NCBI GenBank assembly: GCA_963759115.1
Contig: CAVWXT010000006.1
Coordinates: forward strand, 124,001-188,000
Source: CAVWXT01 sp963759115
GTDB lineage: Bacteria > Planctomycetota > Planctomycetia > Pirellulales > Thermoguttaceae
Direction: 5' to 3'
Length of the DNA: 64,000 nucleotides
The notes under the pieces were generated by a model. That model did no database searches, was not told where the DNA came from, and was given only the letters and a program-made list of their open reading frames with translations. This document shows, in pieces, positions 47,371-56,502 of the stretch. Both the position numbers and the translations under genes were made by a program. Position 1 is the first letter of the stretch. Each line of letters starts with the position of its first letter.

Positions 47371-48239
47371 GCCGCACCTCGCTTTCCAGGATGCTCCAGT
47401 CCCAACAGTCCGAGCGAATCGCGATGGAGGATGCCCTCAATCACGTCCTCCGGCACCGGCGGCAGTCCACTCGTGCCGATCACGGCATTGACGTTCCGCA
47501 GCCCGGCAATCGATGCGGCGGTCGTCGTGGCGGGATAATCCGAGCCGAACAGCACCTTCGAGTCGGCTCGATACTCCGTCAGCAATCGCATCGCGTGATA
47601 GAACTGCCAGGGCCGGTAATACAAGGCGGAAACGTCGGCGAACACGTTCGGCTGTTTGCGGATCACGGCGATCGCCTCGGGCTCCCAGGGATGGCCGAGA
47701 TGCGCCAAGACGATCTTCAAGTCGGGGAAGTCAACCGCCACGCGATCCACGTGCACCGGCCGCGCGTACTCCAACGGCACTCCGCTGGAGAAGGTCGTGG
47801 CCATGTGCATCATCACGGGCAAGCGGTGCCGCTGGCAGTAGTCGTAGATTGCGTAGTAGCGTTGGTCAAGCGGGTGGACGCCCTGGTAGACGGGTCCCAA
47901 TTTCACGCCGCGGCAGCCGAGGTTTCGGTGGCACCGTTCGAGCTCCTCGCGATAGCCGTCTGCCCCCGGATCGACGCTGGCGAAGAAGATCAACCGCTCC
48001 GGCGCGCGGCGAACCTGCGTCAGCGCGGCGTCATTATCGGCATGCCAGCCCGTGGCCGCCGCCAGGAGCCCGAACACTACGGCCACACTCGCGGGGACCG
48101 TGGCCGCCAGATGGTCGTCCGAGGTGAACGTCCACGCCGCCGGGTCGATGCCGCAACGGAGCATGTCGGCGCGGACCTGCGGGCCGAGCGCCGTTTCGGC
48201 AACGAGGTAATGGGTGTGGACGTCCACGATCATAGGCAT
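47367..48239 (-). CDS. Amidohydrolase-family protein (amidohydrolase_2)
   Basis: 290 residues; MPMIVDVHTHY provides the HxH metal site, followed by GVKLGPVYQGVHPLDQRYYAIYDYCQRHRLPVMMHMATTF (second metal His), VLAHLGHPWEPEAI, and VLFGSDYPATT with the catalytic Asp. This class includes lactonases and decarboxylases acting on sugar or aromatic acids (for example 4-sulfomuconolactonase and fuconolactonase-like enzymes). It is first in the catabolic operon; a L-fuconolactonase-type role would fit beside a dehydrogenase and an acid dehydratase, but this is inference. Confidence 0.9.
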   Translation of the reverse strand: MPMIVDVHTHYLVAETALGPQVRADMLRCGIDPAAWTFTSDDHLAATVPASVAVVFGLLAAATGWHADNDAALTQVRRAPERLIFFASVDPGADGYREELERCHRNLGCRGVKLGPVYQGVHPLDQRYYAIYDYCQRHRLPVMMHMATTFSSGVPLEYARPVHVDRVAVDFPDLKIVLAHLGHPWEPEAIAVIRKQPNVFADVSALYYRPWQFYHAMRLLTEYRADSKVLFGSDYPATTTAASIAGLRNVNAVIGTSGLPPVPEDVIEGILHRDSLGLLGLEHPGKRGAA

Positions 48240-48527
48240 CCACTATAATGTTACATTGTCGAGGAGGTCAATAGTCCGGGACAAGCTTTGCCGAAGTTTT
48301 TTGATCGGGATGGGACGCGCGTTCAGCCGGCGACCTTGCCCGCAGTTCGGCATTACCGCCCGGTGAGTACGCTGCATTGGCCGGACAATCCATCTTCCCA
48401 TCTTCCCACGGCCATGATCCACCCTGCGATTGCAATGCCGGGCTGGTTGAAGTTCGCGGGCGCCGGGTGCATAATCAGATGGGGAGCAGCCAACCCGCAG
48501 GACGCCCACTCACGAGAAGGGAATGCC

Positions 48528-49346
48528 GTGCGACTGGCCTGGGCAACCGACATCCACTTGAACTTCGTCCCCGTGGCCCAACGCTGCCGCTTCTACGACT
48601 CCATCCGGCAGCAGGCCGATGCTTTGGTCGTCAGCGGCGACATCGCCGAGAGTCCCAACATCGGCCGCTTCGTCAGCGAGATGGGGATGCTGGTCGAGCG
48701 GCCGGTCTACTTCGTCTTGGGCAACCACGACTTCTACAACGGCTCGATCATCGACACCCGCTTCCACGTCGCCCAGGTAGTCCGCCAGTCGAAGAACCTC
48801 GTGTACTTGAGTCAGGCGGGCGTCGTGGAGCTTACGGCCACGACCGCCTTGGTCGGGCATGACGGTTGGGCCGACGCACGGCTCGGCGACTTTGAGAATT
48901 CCGACGTGGTAACGAGGGTGAACGACTACCGGCTCATCCGGGAACTCCGCCAATGGGAGGATCAGTCCACGCCCGACCGGTCGGCGATCCGGGCGGCCAT
49001 GCACGCCTTGGGCGATGAAGCCGCCAGGCACCTGGGCGCGGTCCTGTACCAGGCCGCGGCAAAGTACGCCCGGGTCATCGTGGCCACGCACGTGCCGCCG
49101 TTCCGCGAGGCCGCCTGGTACGAGGGGCGCCCGTCCGACGACGACTACCTGCCCCACTTTTCCTGCAAGGCGATCGGCGATACGCTGCTGGGCGCGGCGC
49201 GGTCCTATCCCCAGTGCAAGCTACTCGTGCTGTGCGGGCATACGCATGGCGGCGGCGAGTGCTCCGTGCTGAAGAATCTGCACATTCTCACCGGCCCGGC
49301 CGAATACGGAAAGCCGCAGATTCAGCGGATCGTCGACGTGAAGTAA
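48528..49346 (+). CDS. Metallophosphoesterase
   Basis: 272 residues from a GTG at 48528 with GAGAAGGG upstream (the longer open frame from 48288 lacks family features). Calcineurin-like motifs: ATDIHLNF (DxH), VVSGDIAES (GDxxE), VLGNHDFYNG (GNHD), VATHVPPF and LCGHTHGGG (GHxH). A dinuclear metal site is complete. Cytoplasmic. Divergent from the catabolic operon across a 290-bp region. Substrate unknown (phosphodiester or nucleotide). Confidence 0.92.
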   Translation: MRLAWATDIHLNFVPVAQRCRFYDSIRQQADALVVSGDIAESPNIGRFVSEMGMLVERPVYFVLGNHDFYNGSIIDTRFHVAQVVRQSKNLVYLSQAGVVELTATTALVGHDGWADARLGDFENSDVVTRVNDYRLIRELRQWEDQSTPDRSAIRAAMHALGDEAARHLGAVLYQAAAKYARVIVATHVPPFREAAWYEGRPSDDDYLPHFSCKAIGDTLLGAARSYPQCKLLVLCGHTHGGGECSVLKNLHILTGPAEYGKPQIQRIVDVK

Positions 49347-49443
49347 GGCTCTTGATCTCCACTTGCCCGAGAAGTCTCGCATGGGTATCTTGGGGCGTCC
49401 GGCAAGAGTCTGTCGGGAGGAGCCGCCGCGAGGACCGCCAAGA

Positions 49444-50307
49444 ATGAACGTCAAGAAGGCCGTAATCACCGCCGCCGGGCCGAACCAGCATCGGCTGCCG
49501 CTGCAACGCTTCGTCGACCTTAACGGGCAGGAAAAGACCGCCTTGCAGATCGTGATCGAGGAGGTGGCCTCGGCGGGCGTGGACGAGATCGGCGTCGTGG
49601 TCCGCTGCGGCGACCAGCCCGCGTATACCGAGGCTGCCGGCGAGTACGCGCGGATGCTCAAGTTCGTCGAGCAGCCCCGGCCGCGCGGCTATGGCGAGGC
49701 CCTGCACCGTGCGGCGCGGTTTGTGGGCGATGAGCCGTTCATACACCTGGTGAGCGATCATCTCTACATCAGCGCACAAACGCGGCGCTGTGCCCAACAG
49801 TTGGTCGAACTGGCCGCGGTCGAAAAGTGCCCCGTCTCGGCCGTGCAGGCCACTCGCGAGAGCATGCTCCGATACTACGGCGCCGTGGGAGGGCGCCGGG
49901 TCGCAGGACGCACCGATCTTTATACGATCGAACGGGTGCTGGAAAAACCCACCCCCACCGAGGCGGAGCAAACCTTGGTCGTTCCCGGGATTCGGGCGGG
50001 CCATTATCTGTGCCTGTTCGGCATGCACGTGCTTACGCCCAACGTCATGGAGATCCTCGGCCAGTCGGTCGCCGCGGCCGACACGGCTGGCAACGGCGAA
50101 CCGATCATGCTCTCGCCGGCCTTGGAGCGGCTGGCTCAGCGGGAGCGATACCTCGCGTTGGAACTCCAGGGGTCGCGGTTCAACATCGGCGTGAAGTATG
50201 GCATGCTCATCGCTCAGTTGGCCCTGGCCCTCCACGGAAAGGACCGGGAGGAGATCCTGGTGCGGATGATGGAGCTTGTCGCCGAGCGGCGCCCGGCGGC
50301 GACGTGA
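49444..50307 (+). CDS. Sugar-1-phosphate nucleotidyltransferase
   Basis: 287 residues from the ATG at 49444. Starts MNVKKAVITAAGPNQHRLPLQRFVD, like GalU/RmlA-type NTP-transferases but with PNQHRLPLQ in place of the usual GxGTRxxP-type loop. EEVASAGVDEIGVVVR, VEQPRPRGYGEALHRA, FIHLVSDHLY (in place of the LGDD motif), LEKPTPTEAE and GMHVLTPNVMEIL follow the normal order. The glycine-rich loop and metal motif are altered, so catalysis is plausible but not certain. It is 38 bp upstream of the giant kinase/UDPGP gene, with which it surely functions. Confidence 0.85.
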   Translation: MNVKKAVITAAGPNQHRLPLQRFVDLNGQEKTALQIVIEEVASAGVDEIGVVVRCGDQPAYTEAAGEYARMLKFVEQPRPRGYGEALHRAARFVGDEPFIHLVSDHLYISAQTRRCAQQLVELAAVEKCPVSAVQATRESMLRYYGAVGGRRVAGRTDLYTIERVLEKPTPTEAEQTLVVPGIRAGHYLCLFGMHVLTPNVMEILGQSVAAADTAGNGEPIMLSPALERLAQRERYLALELQGSRFNIGVKYGMLIAQLALALHGKDREEILVRMMELVAERRPAAT

Positions 50308-50345
50308 CCCCCAGGGAATCGCCACGGACTCTTACGAGGTCACTG

Positions 50346-53300
50346 ATGCCAGCCGACCTGATCGATATCATCACCAGCGATGCGGCCGACGTGCGGAACC
50401 GGCCGCTGGACCGCTTCTGCCGGGACCTCACGGCCGCAGAGTTGTGCCAGACATGTGCGGAACTGGATCGCTTCCGCCGCGGCAGTGAGAACCTCTACCA
50501 TCGCGTCCGTGCGCTGTTCTTCTTGAGCGAGATCTATCGCTACCATCTTCCTGAGAAGCTCTCTGCCGGCAATCGAGGTCTGGTGCCTTACGAGGGCTAT
50601 GTCCATTTCCTCAATCGCCGCTTCGAGGAGGCCATCGACGCGTTCCTGGCGGCAGTCCAGCGGCAGCCCATGAGCGACGGCATCGCCAGCGCACTGGCCG
50701 CCGCCTATCATGCCCTGGGCTTCCAGACTCTGGCCGACCAGGTGCGGCGGAGCGTTCGCTCGGTCCGCGGCAATCAATGGATGTTCCGCATGGGCCATCC
50801 CGGCGACCATCCGCTGGAGATTCGCAGGCCGCTCCTGGCCCGCTCGACGGAATCGTCGCCGTTCCCGATTCTCTGCGAGCAGACGCCCGTGCGCATGGAT
50901 CTCTCGCACAGCGGATGGAGCGACATTTTCTTCCTGGGAATGGATTTCCCGGAAGGCGCCCGTGTATTGAACGTCTCGATCGATCTTGGAGTTCACGGGC
51001 GGGATGCCCGTCCGCGGCCGCCGATCGAGGTCTATCTCCGGGTGATCGACGAACCCGTGCTCCGCCTGGTGAGCGTCGACTTGAAAAGCCGGGCCGACAT
51101 CCGATCGCTGGCCGAAGTGTTCGACTTTGCCAAGGACTACCTGGGGCTCTTGAAGGCTGCCGTGATTGCCGCCGGCATCGTGCCGCCGGGTCTGGAGGGC
51201 TCGGAGCAAAGCCTGGGCGAGGTGCTCGCACGCCTGGCGGGCCCGGGCCTCGGACTGGAGATCGTCAGCAAGGTGAACGACATCCCGAAGGGCTCGCGGC
51301 TGGCCGTCTCGACCAACCTGCTGGCCGCGATCATTGCCGTGTGCATGCGTGCCACGGGGCAGGTCCAGTCGCTGACCGGGCAACTCAGCGAGTCGGAACG
51401 CCGACTGGTCGCTGCCCGAGCGATCCTTGGCGAGTGGCTGGCCGGCTCCGGCGGCGGCTGGCAAGACTCCGGCGGTATCTGGCCGGGCGTGAAAATGATC
51501 GAAGGGCGGATCGCCGCGCCAGGTGATCCCGAGTACGGCGTCAGCCGCGGCCGCCTCTTGCCCGATCATCGCATCTATGCCGATGGAGAGGTCAGCCCGG
51601 CAACGCGGCAGACGATCTGCGACAGCTTCGTCCTGGTTCACGGCGGCATGGCGCAGAACGTCGGCCCGATCCTCGAAATGGTCACGGAGAAGTACCTGGT
51701 GCGCGCGGAGGCCGAGTGGACGGCCGGCAGAATGCCATGTCGATCCTGACTTTCATTGAGGCCGCGCTGCTGCGCGGCGACGTGAGGCAACTGGCGCAGT
51801 TGACGACCTCGAACTTCTTCGGCCCGATCCAGACGATCATTCCCTGGGCCACGAACCACTACACGCAGACGCTGATCGAGCGGGTGCGCGAGCATTTCGG
51901 GCCCGCGTTCTGGGGCTTTCTGATGCTCGGCGGAATGTCGGGCGGGGGCATGGGCTTCATCGTGGAACCAGGCCGCAAGAGCGAAGCCCAAGATTACCTC
52001 CAGGAACTGATGAGCGCCACCAAGCGGCAGCTGCAGCAGCGCCCTGCCCTTCGCCATGGAGCCGGTCGTGTACGATTTCTCGATCAACGTTTTGGGCACC
52101 GTGGCCACGCTTTGGGAAGGCGACGAGGCCCTCATGTCGCCCGCCTACTACGCGATGTGCGCGCCGGAATGGCTCCGCCGCGACATCCGCGAGTTGAGCG
52201 CGGGCGTCCGCAACGAAATTGACCGCTTCGCCCGTGCCTGCCGCACCCATCCGCGCCTGGCCGGCTCCACGGAACTCCTGCTGGGGCGGCTATTTCCGCC
52301 GCCGACCCAGGAGGAACATGGCCAGACCGAACTCCAGAGGCTCTTGGCGGAGAACGGCTTCGACCCGGAGTTGCACGAACAGATCCGCGCCGACCTGCGC
52401 CGGGCCGGATCGGCTTGGCCCAGAACCGGTTGCCCGCCCGCACCGTGGTTGAGGACGTCCACGGTGACGAGGACGTCGTCGATGCGGTTCGGGACGCCGG
52501 CATCACGAACGGCCGGCGCCGCCGGATCGGCGAGCAGGCGCTGGCCTCGGGCGAGGTTGCGGTGTTGACTTTGGCAGCCGGCGCGGGCAGCCGCTGGACG
52601 CAGGGAGCCGGCGTGGTCAAGGCCCTGCATCCCTTCTGCCGCTTCCACGGCCGCTATCGGAACTTCCTCGAGATCCACCTGGCCAAGAGCCGCCGCACCA
52701 GTGCCGCCTGCGGCGCCGACGTGCCGCACATTATCTCGACGAGCTATCTGACCCACGAGCCGATCGAGCGGTTCCTGAGTGAGCATGAGAACTATGGGTA
52801 CGGCGGCTCCTTGTATCTGTCGCAAGGCCGCTCCGTGGGGCTGCGGATGGTGCCCATGCCCCGCGATCTGCGGTTCGCCTGGGAAGAGATGCCGCAGCAG
52901 GTCTTGGACGTGCAGGCGCAGAAGGTCCGCGAGAGTTTGCACGCGGCCCTGATCGCGTGGGCGGAAGCCGCTCGCGGCGGCAGCGACTATGCCGACAACC
53001 TGCCCTTGCAGTGTCTCCATCCGGTCGGCCATTGGTTCGAGGTGCCCAACCTGTTGCGCAACGGCACCTTGGCCCGCCTGCTGCAGCAGCGCCCACAACT
53101 GAAGTATCTCATGCTCCACAATGTCGATACGCTCGGCGCGGACCTCGATCCGGGGCTCTTGGGTCTGCACATCCAGGAGGGCGCCGGCGTTACGTTCGAG
53201 GTGATCGGCCGGCGGATCGAGGACCGCGGCGGCGGACTGGCTCGGGTAGATGGCCGGGTGCGGCTCGTCGAAAGCCTCGCCATGCCCCGTGAGGAAGACG

Positions 53301-53680
53301 AGTTCAAGCTGACCTACTACAATTCGATGACGACCTGGATCACCGTCGACCGGCTTCTGGAGGTTTTCGGGCTGAGCCGCGACGACCTGGGCAACGAGTC
53401 CACCGTAATGGCCGCGATTCGCCGGTTAAGCCTCAGGATGCCCACCTACATCACGCTGAAAGACGTGAAGAAGCGTTGGGGACACGGCCAGGAGGATATC
53501 TTCCCGGTGGCCCAGTTCGAGAAGCTCTGGGGCGACGTGACCTCGCTCCCTGAAATCGCCTGCCGCTTCGTCGTCGTTCCCCGCCTGCGAGGCCAGCAAC
53601 TCAAGGAGCAGGCCCAACTCGACTCCTGGCTCCGCGACGGATCGGCGGCCTATGTGGACGGCCTTTGCGCGTGGGATTAA
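50346..53680 (+). CDS. Giant GHMP-kinase / UDPGP-type pyrophosphorylase fusion (three frameshifts)
   Basis: About 1,110 residues when three single-base shifts (near 51727, 52040 and 52403) are repaired. Region 1 (about 1-170): all-helical, TPR-like. Region 2: a GHMP kinase related to fucokinase, with PVRMDLSHSGWSDIFFLGMDF at the N-lobe, NDIPKGSRLAVSTNLLAA at the place of the ATP loop (PxGSGLGxSS, degenerate here), FVLVHGGMAQNVGPI and LGGMSGGGMGFIVEP (kinase C-lobe motif). Region 3: LTLAAGAGSRW...GVVKALHPFC, a UDPGP-family pyrophosphorylase, then NYGYGGSLYLSQGRSVGLRM, LMLHNVDTLGADLDPGLLG and TYYNSMTTWITVDRLLEVFG. Fucokinase/GDP-fucose pyrophosphorylase (FKP) has the opposite domain order. Role: probable salvage or activation of a monosaccharide. 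Confidence 0.75.
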
Positions 53681-53720
53681 GAGAGTTTCGCGCCGGCATC
53701 TCGCACCGGAGGATCAAACG

Positions 53721-53975
53721 CTAATGCTGATCCCAGTTGCCCAGGTACCAGCGGGCGCGGGAGGGCTCGGGCGGAGGTTTGTCATAATCGCGCGGACGCA
53801 GTCCGGCAACCGGCGCGCCGACCTCCAGTTCAGGGTAGGGATCGTACTGCAACGCCCGGCGCCGCTGCACCTCCTCGGAACCGGGGTGCGTCCACGCGGG
53901 CGGAGCAGTGGTCTTGCAGCCACAGAAGAGGAGCGACAGCAGCAGCGCCGCAGCAAACGGCCCCGGTCTGTTCAT
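53721..53975 (-). CDS. Small lipoprotein
   Basis: 84 residues: PFAAALLLSLLFCGC is a lipoprotein signal (Cys20). The mature 64 residues (TTAPPAWTHPGSEEVQRRRALQYDPYPELEVGAP, RDYDKPPPEPSRARWYLGNWDQH split here) are Pro/Arg-rich with a conserved-looking YDPYPE and RPRDYxxPPPE end, a pattern seen in short planctomycete lipoproteins. Function unknown. It converges on the kinase/UDPGP gene. Confidence 0.65.
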   Translation of the reverse strand: MNRPGPFAAALLLSLLFCGCKTTAPPAWTHPGSEEVQRRRALQYDPYPELEVGAPVAGLRPRDYDKPPPEPSRARWYLGNWDQH

Positions 53976-54113
53976 GGCGTGACGTCTCCCAAGCCCTGCT
54001 CGGCGGTAGCCGCCGCCGTCCCCGATTGGGGCGGCGGATTATACGCGAGCGGCACCGCTAGCGGAAGATGAACCGGGTAAGTTGGGAAAGTCGCGGAAGG
54101 GCACCATCGGCCA

Positions 54114-55084
54114 TCATGGCAGATAGGCGTCCAGGAGCACCGCGTTGCCCTGCGGTGTCAGTTGGACGCTGCCCAGACATGCCGGGAGGAGTACGGTTCC
54201 GCCCCGAGACAACACGGTGTTCGCCGGATCGCCTTCGATTTGCACGGCCCCTGACAGGACCGAGATTAGGTGACAGCGGTTATCATTCTCGGTCATCTGG
54301 GGCGAGTCAAAACGCCATCGGTCCCACACAAACCGGTCGCAATCGACCAATCGGACCACTTGCGGCCGTTGCGTTTCGCGCGGCTGCTGCGGCTTGATCT
54401 GGCCCCGGCTGAAGTCGACGGCGTCCAAACCCTGTTCGACGTGCAGCGGCCTTGGCCGGCCATCAGGGCCCAGCCGGTTCCAGTCGAACAGACGATACGT
54501 AACATCGCTCGACGGTTGGATTTCGGCCACCAAAAGGCCCGCGCCCAGGGCGTGGACCGTGCCGGCGGGGACGAGGACGCAATCGCCGGCCGAGGGCGAA
54601 AAGGCGTGCAGACAATTCTCGCAGCGACCCGCGCGAATTGCGGCTGCGAGCGTTTCGCGATCGACGCCCGGCTTCAGGCCGGCATAGATCAGGCTTCCGG
54701 GCTCGTTGTCGAGCACGACCCAGGCCTCGATCTTCCCTAGATCGGGTGGGCTCAGCTTGGCGGCCCGGTCATCGTCGGGATGCACCTGGACCGACAGCGT
54801 TTGGGTCGCATCGAGAAACTTCAGCAGCAGCGGAAAGCGGGCCTGAGGATGGTGTTGGCCCAGTAGCTCGGAACCGCGTTGGCGGACCAGATCGCCCAGC
54901 GTGGTCCCGGCCAACGGCCCAAACTCGACCGCGCTCTGGTCCGGCACATGATCGCAAATTTCCCAGCTTTCAGCCCAATCGTTACCGGGCGGCAGAATTT
55001 TCCGAGCGAGCTTTCCAGACGTCGCCCCCCCCAAATGTAGCGCCGCAAGACGGGCCGAAAACGAAGCGGATACAGTGGGACCAT
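54114..55084 (-). CDS. manA: Class I mannose-6-phosphate isomerase (frameshifted)
   Basis: From the ATG at 55084: VPLYPLRFRPVLRRYIWGGRRL, the PMI N-terminus; a single shift near 55000 in an AAAATT run leads to KILPPGNDWAESWEICDHV. The Zn site is seen as QVHPDDD and KIEAWVVLD plus VPAGTVHALG; the C-terminal cupin carries LLVAEIQPSSDVTYRLFDWNR with the family Arg, ending LLDAYLP. Interconverts fructose-6-P and mannose-6-P, feeding GDP-mannose/fucose synthesis; this links to the sugar-activation genes upstream. About 323 residues, normal for short bacterial PMI. Confidence 0.88.
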
Positions 55085-55354
55085 CGGCAGTCGCCTTCTT
55101 GGGCAGATATTGAGCAGCAGCAGGATTATGGCGTCTCGCCGGCCGGATGCCAAGGTCCGAGCGTCCGTGCGCGGAAAGACGCCACGCGCGTCTCACGCCA
55201 AGCGGTAACCGTTGGCGGCGGTGGGGGCGCGACCAACGGTCGCGGCATTGTGGGAAGCAACGCGCCGACCGCTCGCGGTTCGTTGCGGCGGGCCGCGGCT
55301 GGTGGTAAACTGGAATGTTTGTCGGGCCGGCGGTGGCGCTGCCTGAGGAGATCC

Positions 55355-56401
55355 ATGCCCAAAGCACGCGAAGACGACCTGTTCCAAGAGAGCACGATGA
55401 CCTTCGGGGAACACCTCGAAGAGTTGCGCAATTGTCTGTTCAAGTCGCTCATCGGACTGGTGGCCGGGTTCGTCGTGGGGTTAATGGCGGGGGGCTACGT
55501 CGTCAATTTCATCCAGTTGCCGCTCTCCAACGCCCTGAACGACTACTTCGAAAAGGAGGACGCCCGACGGCTTGAGGCCGAGAGGAAGGAACAGGAGGCG
55601 TCCGGCCAGACTCCGGTGTGGACGGAGAACGAGCTGAAGGATCGTGTCTACAAGAATCGCCTGTTTTCCGATGAAATCACCCTCGACTCGAACGAGTTGC
55701 TCTCGGCGCTGAAGAGGGCCTATCCTGAGTTGCTCAAAGACGTGCAGATGCCGCCATCGGCGCAGCGGTCCGACATCCAACTGCACTCCTGGCACCGCAG
55801 CGAGGACGACCCGCGATTGCAGACCAAGAGCATGGGCACCGCGGAGCCTTTTACGGTCTACGTCAAGGCGTCGTTGTTGGTGGGCGTATTGTTGTCTAGC
55901 CCGTGGGTGTTCTACCAGATCTGGCACTTCGTGGCCGCGGGACTCTACCCGCACGAACGGCACTACGTCCAGATGTATCTGCCCTTCAGTCTCGGCTTGT
56001 TCCTCACGGGGGCGGCCCTGGCCTTCTTCGTCGTGTTCGAGCCGGTGCTCAAGTTTCTGTTGAGTTTTAACCGGAGCATGGGCATTGCGCCCGAGCCGCG
56101 GATCAACGAGTGGCTGAGTTTCGTGCTGATCCTGCCGGTGGGGTTCGGGATCGGATTCCAACTGCCGCTGGTGATGCTGTTCATGGAGCGAATCGGAATA
56201 TTCACGGTGAAGAGCTACCTATCGCAGTGGCGGATTGCAATTTTGGCGATCTTTGTGCTGGCGGCCCTGGTCACTCCGCCGGACCCTTACAGCATGCTCT
56301 TGATGGCCTTCGCCCTGACGTTCCTCTACTTCGGCGGAATCCTCCTCTGCAAGCTGATGCCGCGAAAGGCCAACCCGTTTGGCGGCAGCGGCGGGCATTG
56401 A
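55355..56401 (+). CDS. tatC: Sec-independent translocase component TatC
   Basis: 348 residues from the ATG at 55355. TatC core: MTFGEHLEELRNCLFKSLIG (the conserved HLxELR with E), six membrane segments, PFTVYVKASLLVGVLLSSPWVFYQIWHFVAAGLYPHE (residues about 160-205), FVVFEPVLKFLLSF, SFVLILPVGFGIGFQLP and WRIAILAIFVLAALVTPPDPYSMLLMAFALTFLYFGG. The first periplasmic segment is unusually long (about residues 60-155, charged: DYFEKEDARRLEAERKEQEA), as in some planctomycete TatC proteins. No tatA/B is adjacent. Placed directly before a Tat-exported oxidoreductase. Confidence 0.95.
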   Translation: MPKAREDDLFQESTMTFGEHLEELRNCLFKSLIGLVAGFVVGLMAGGYVVNFIQLPLSNALNDYFEKEDARRLEAERKEQEASGQTPVWTENELKDRVYKNRLFSDEITLDSNELLSALKRAYPELLKDVQMPPSAQRSDIQLHSWHRSEDDPRLQTKSMGTAEPFTVYVKASLLVGVLLSSPWVFYQIWHFVAAGLYPHERHYVQMYLPFSLGLFLTGAALAFFVVFEPVLKFLLSFNRSMGIAPEPRINEWLSFVLILPVGFGIGFQLPLVMLFMERIGIFTVKSYLSQWRIAILAIFVLAALVTPPDPYSMLLMAFALTFLYFGGILLCKLMPRKANPFGGSGGH

Positions 56402-56502
56402 AGCTGGAGTGGGCGCGTTGCTGGCAGTCGAATGCCGCGATCGGATATAATGGGCGCCAGGTTCGCCCACGTGAAATCCTCGCAACGTGAAAGGCCACTG
56501 GA

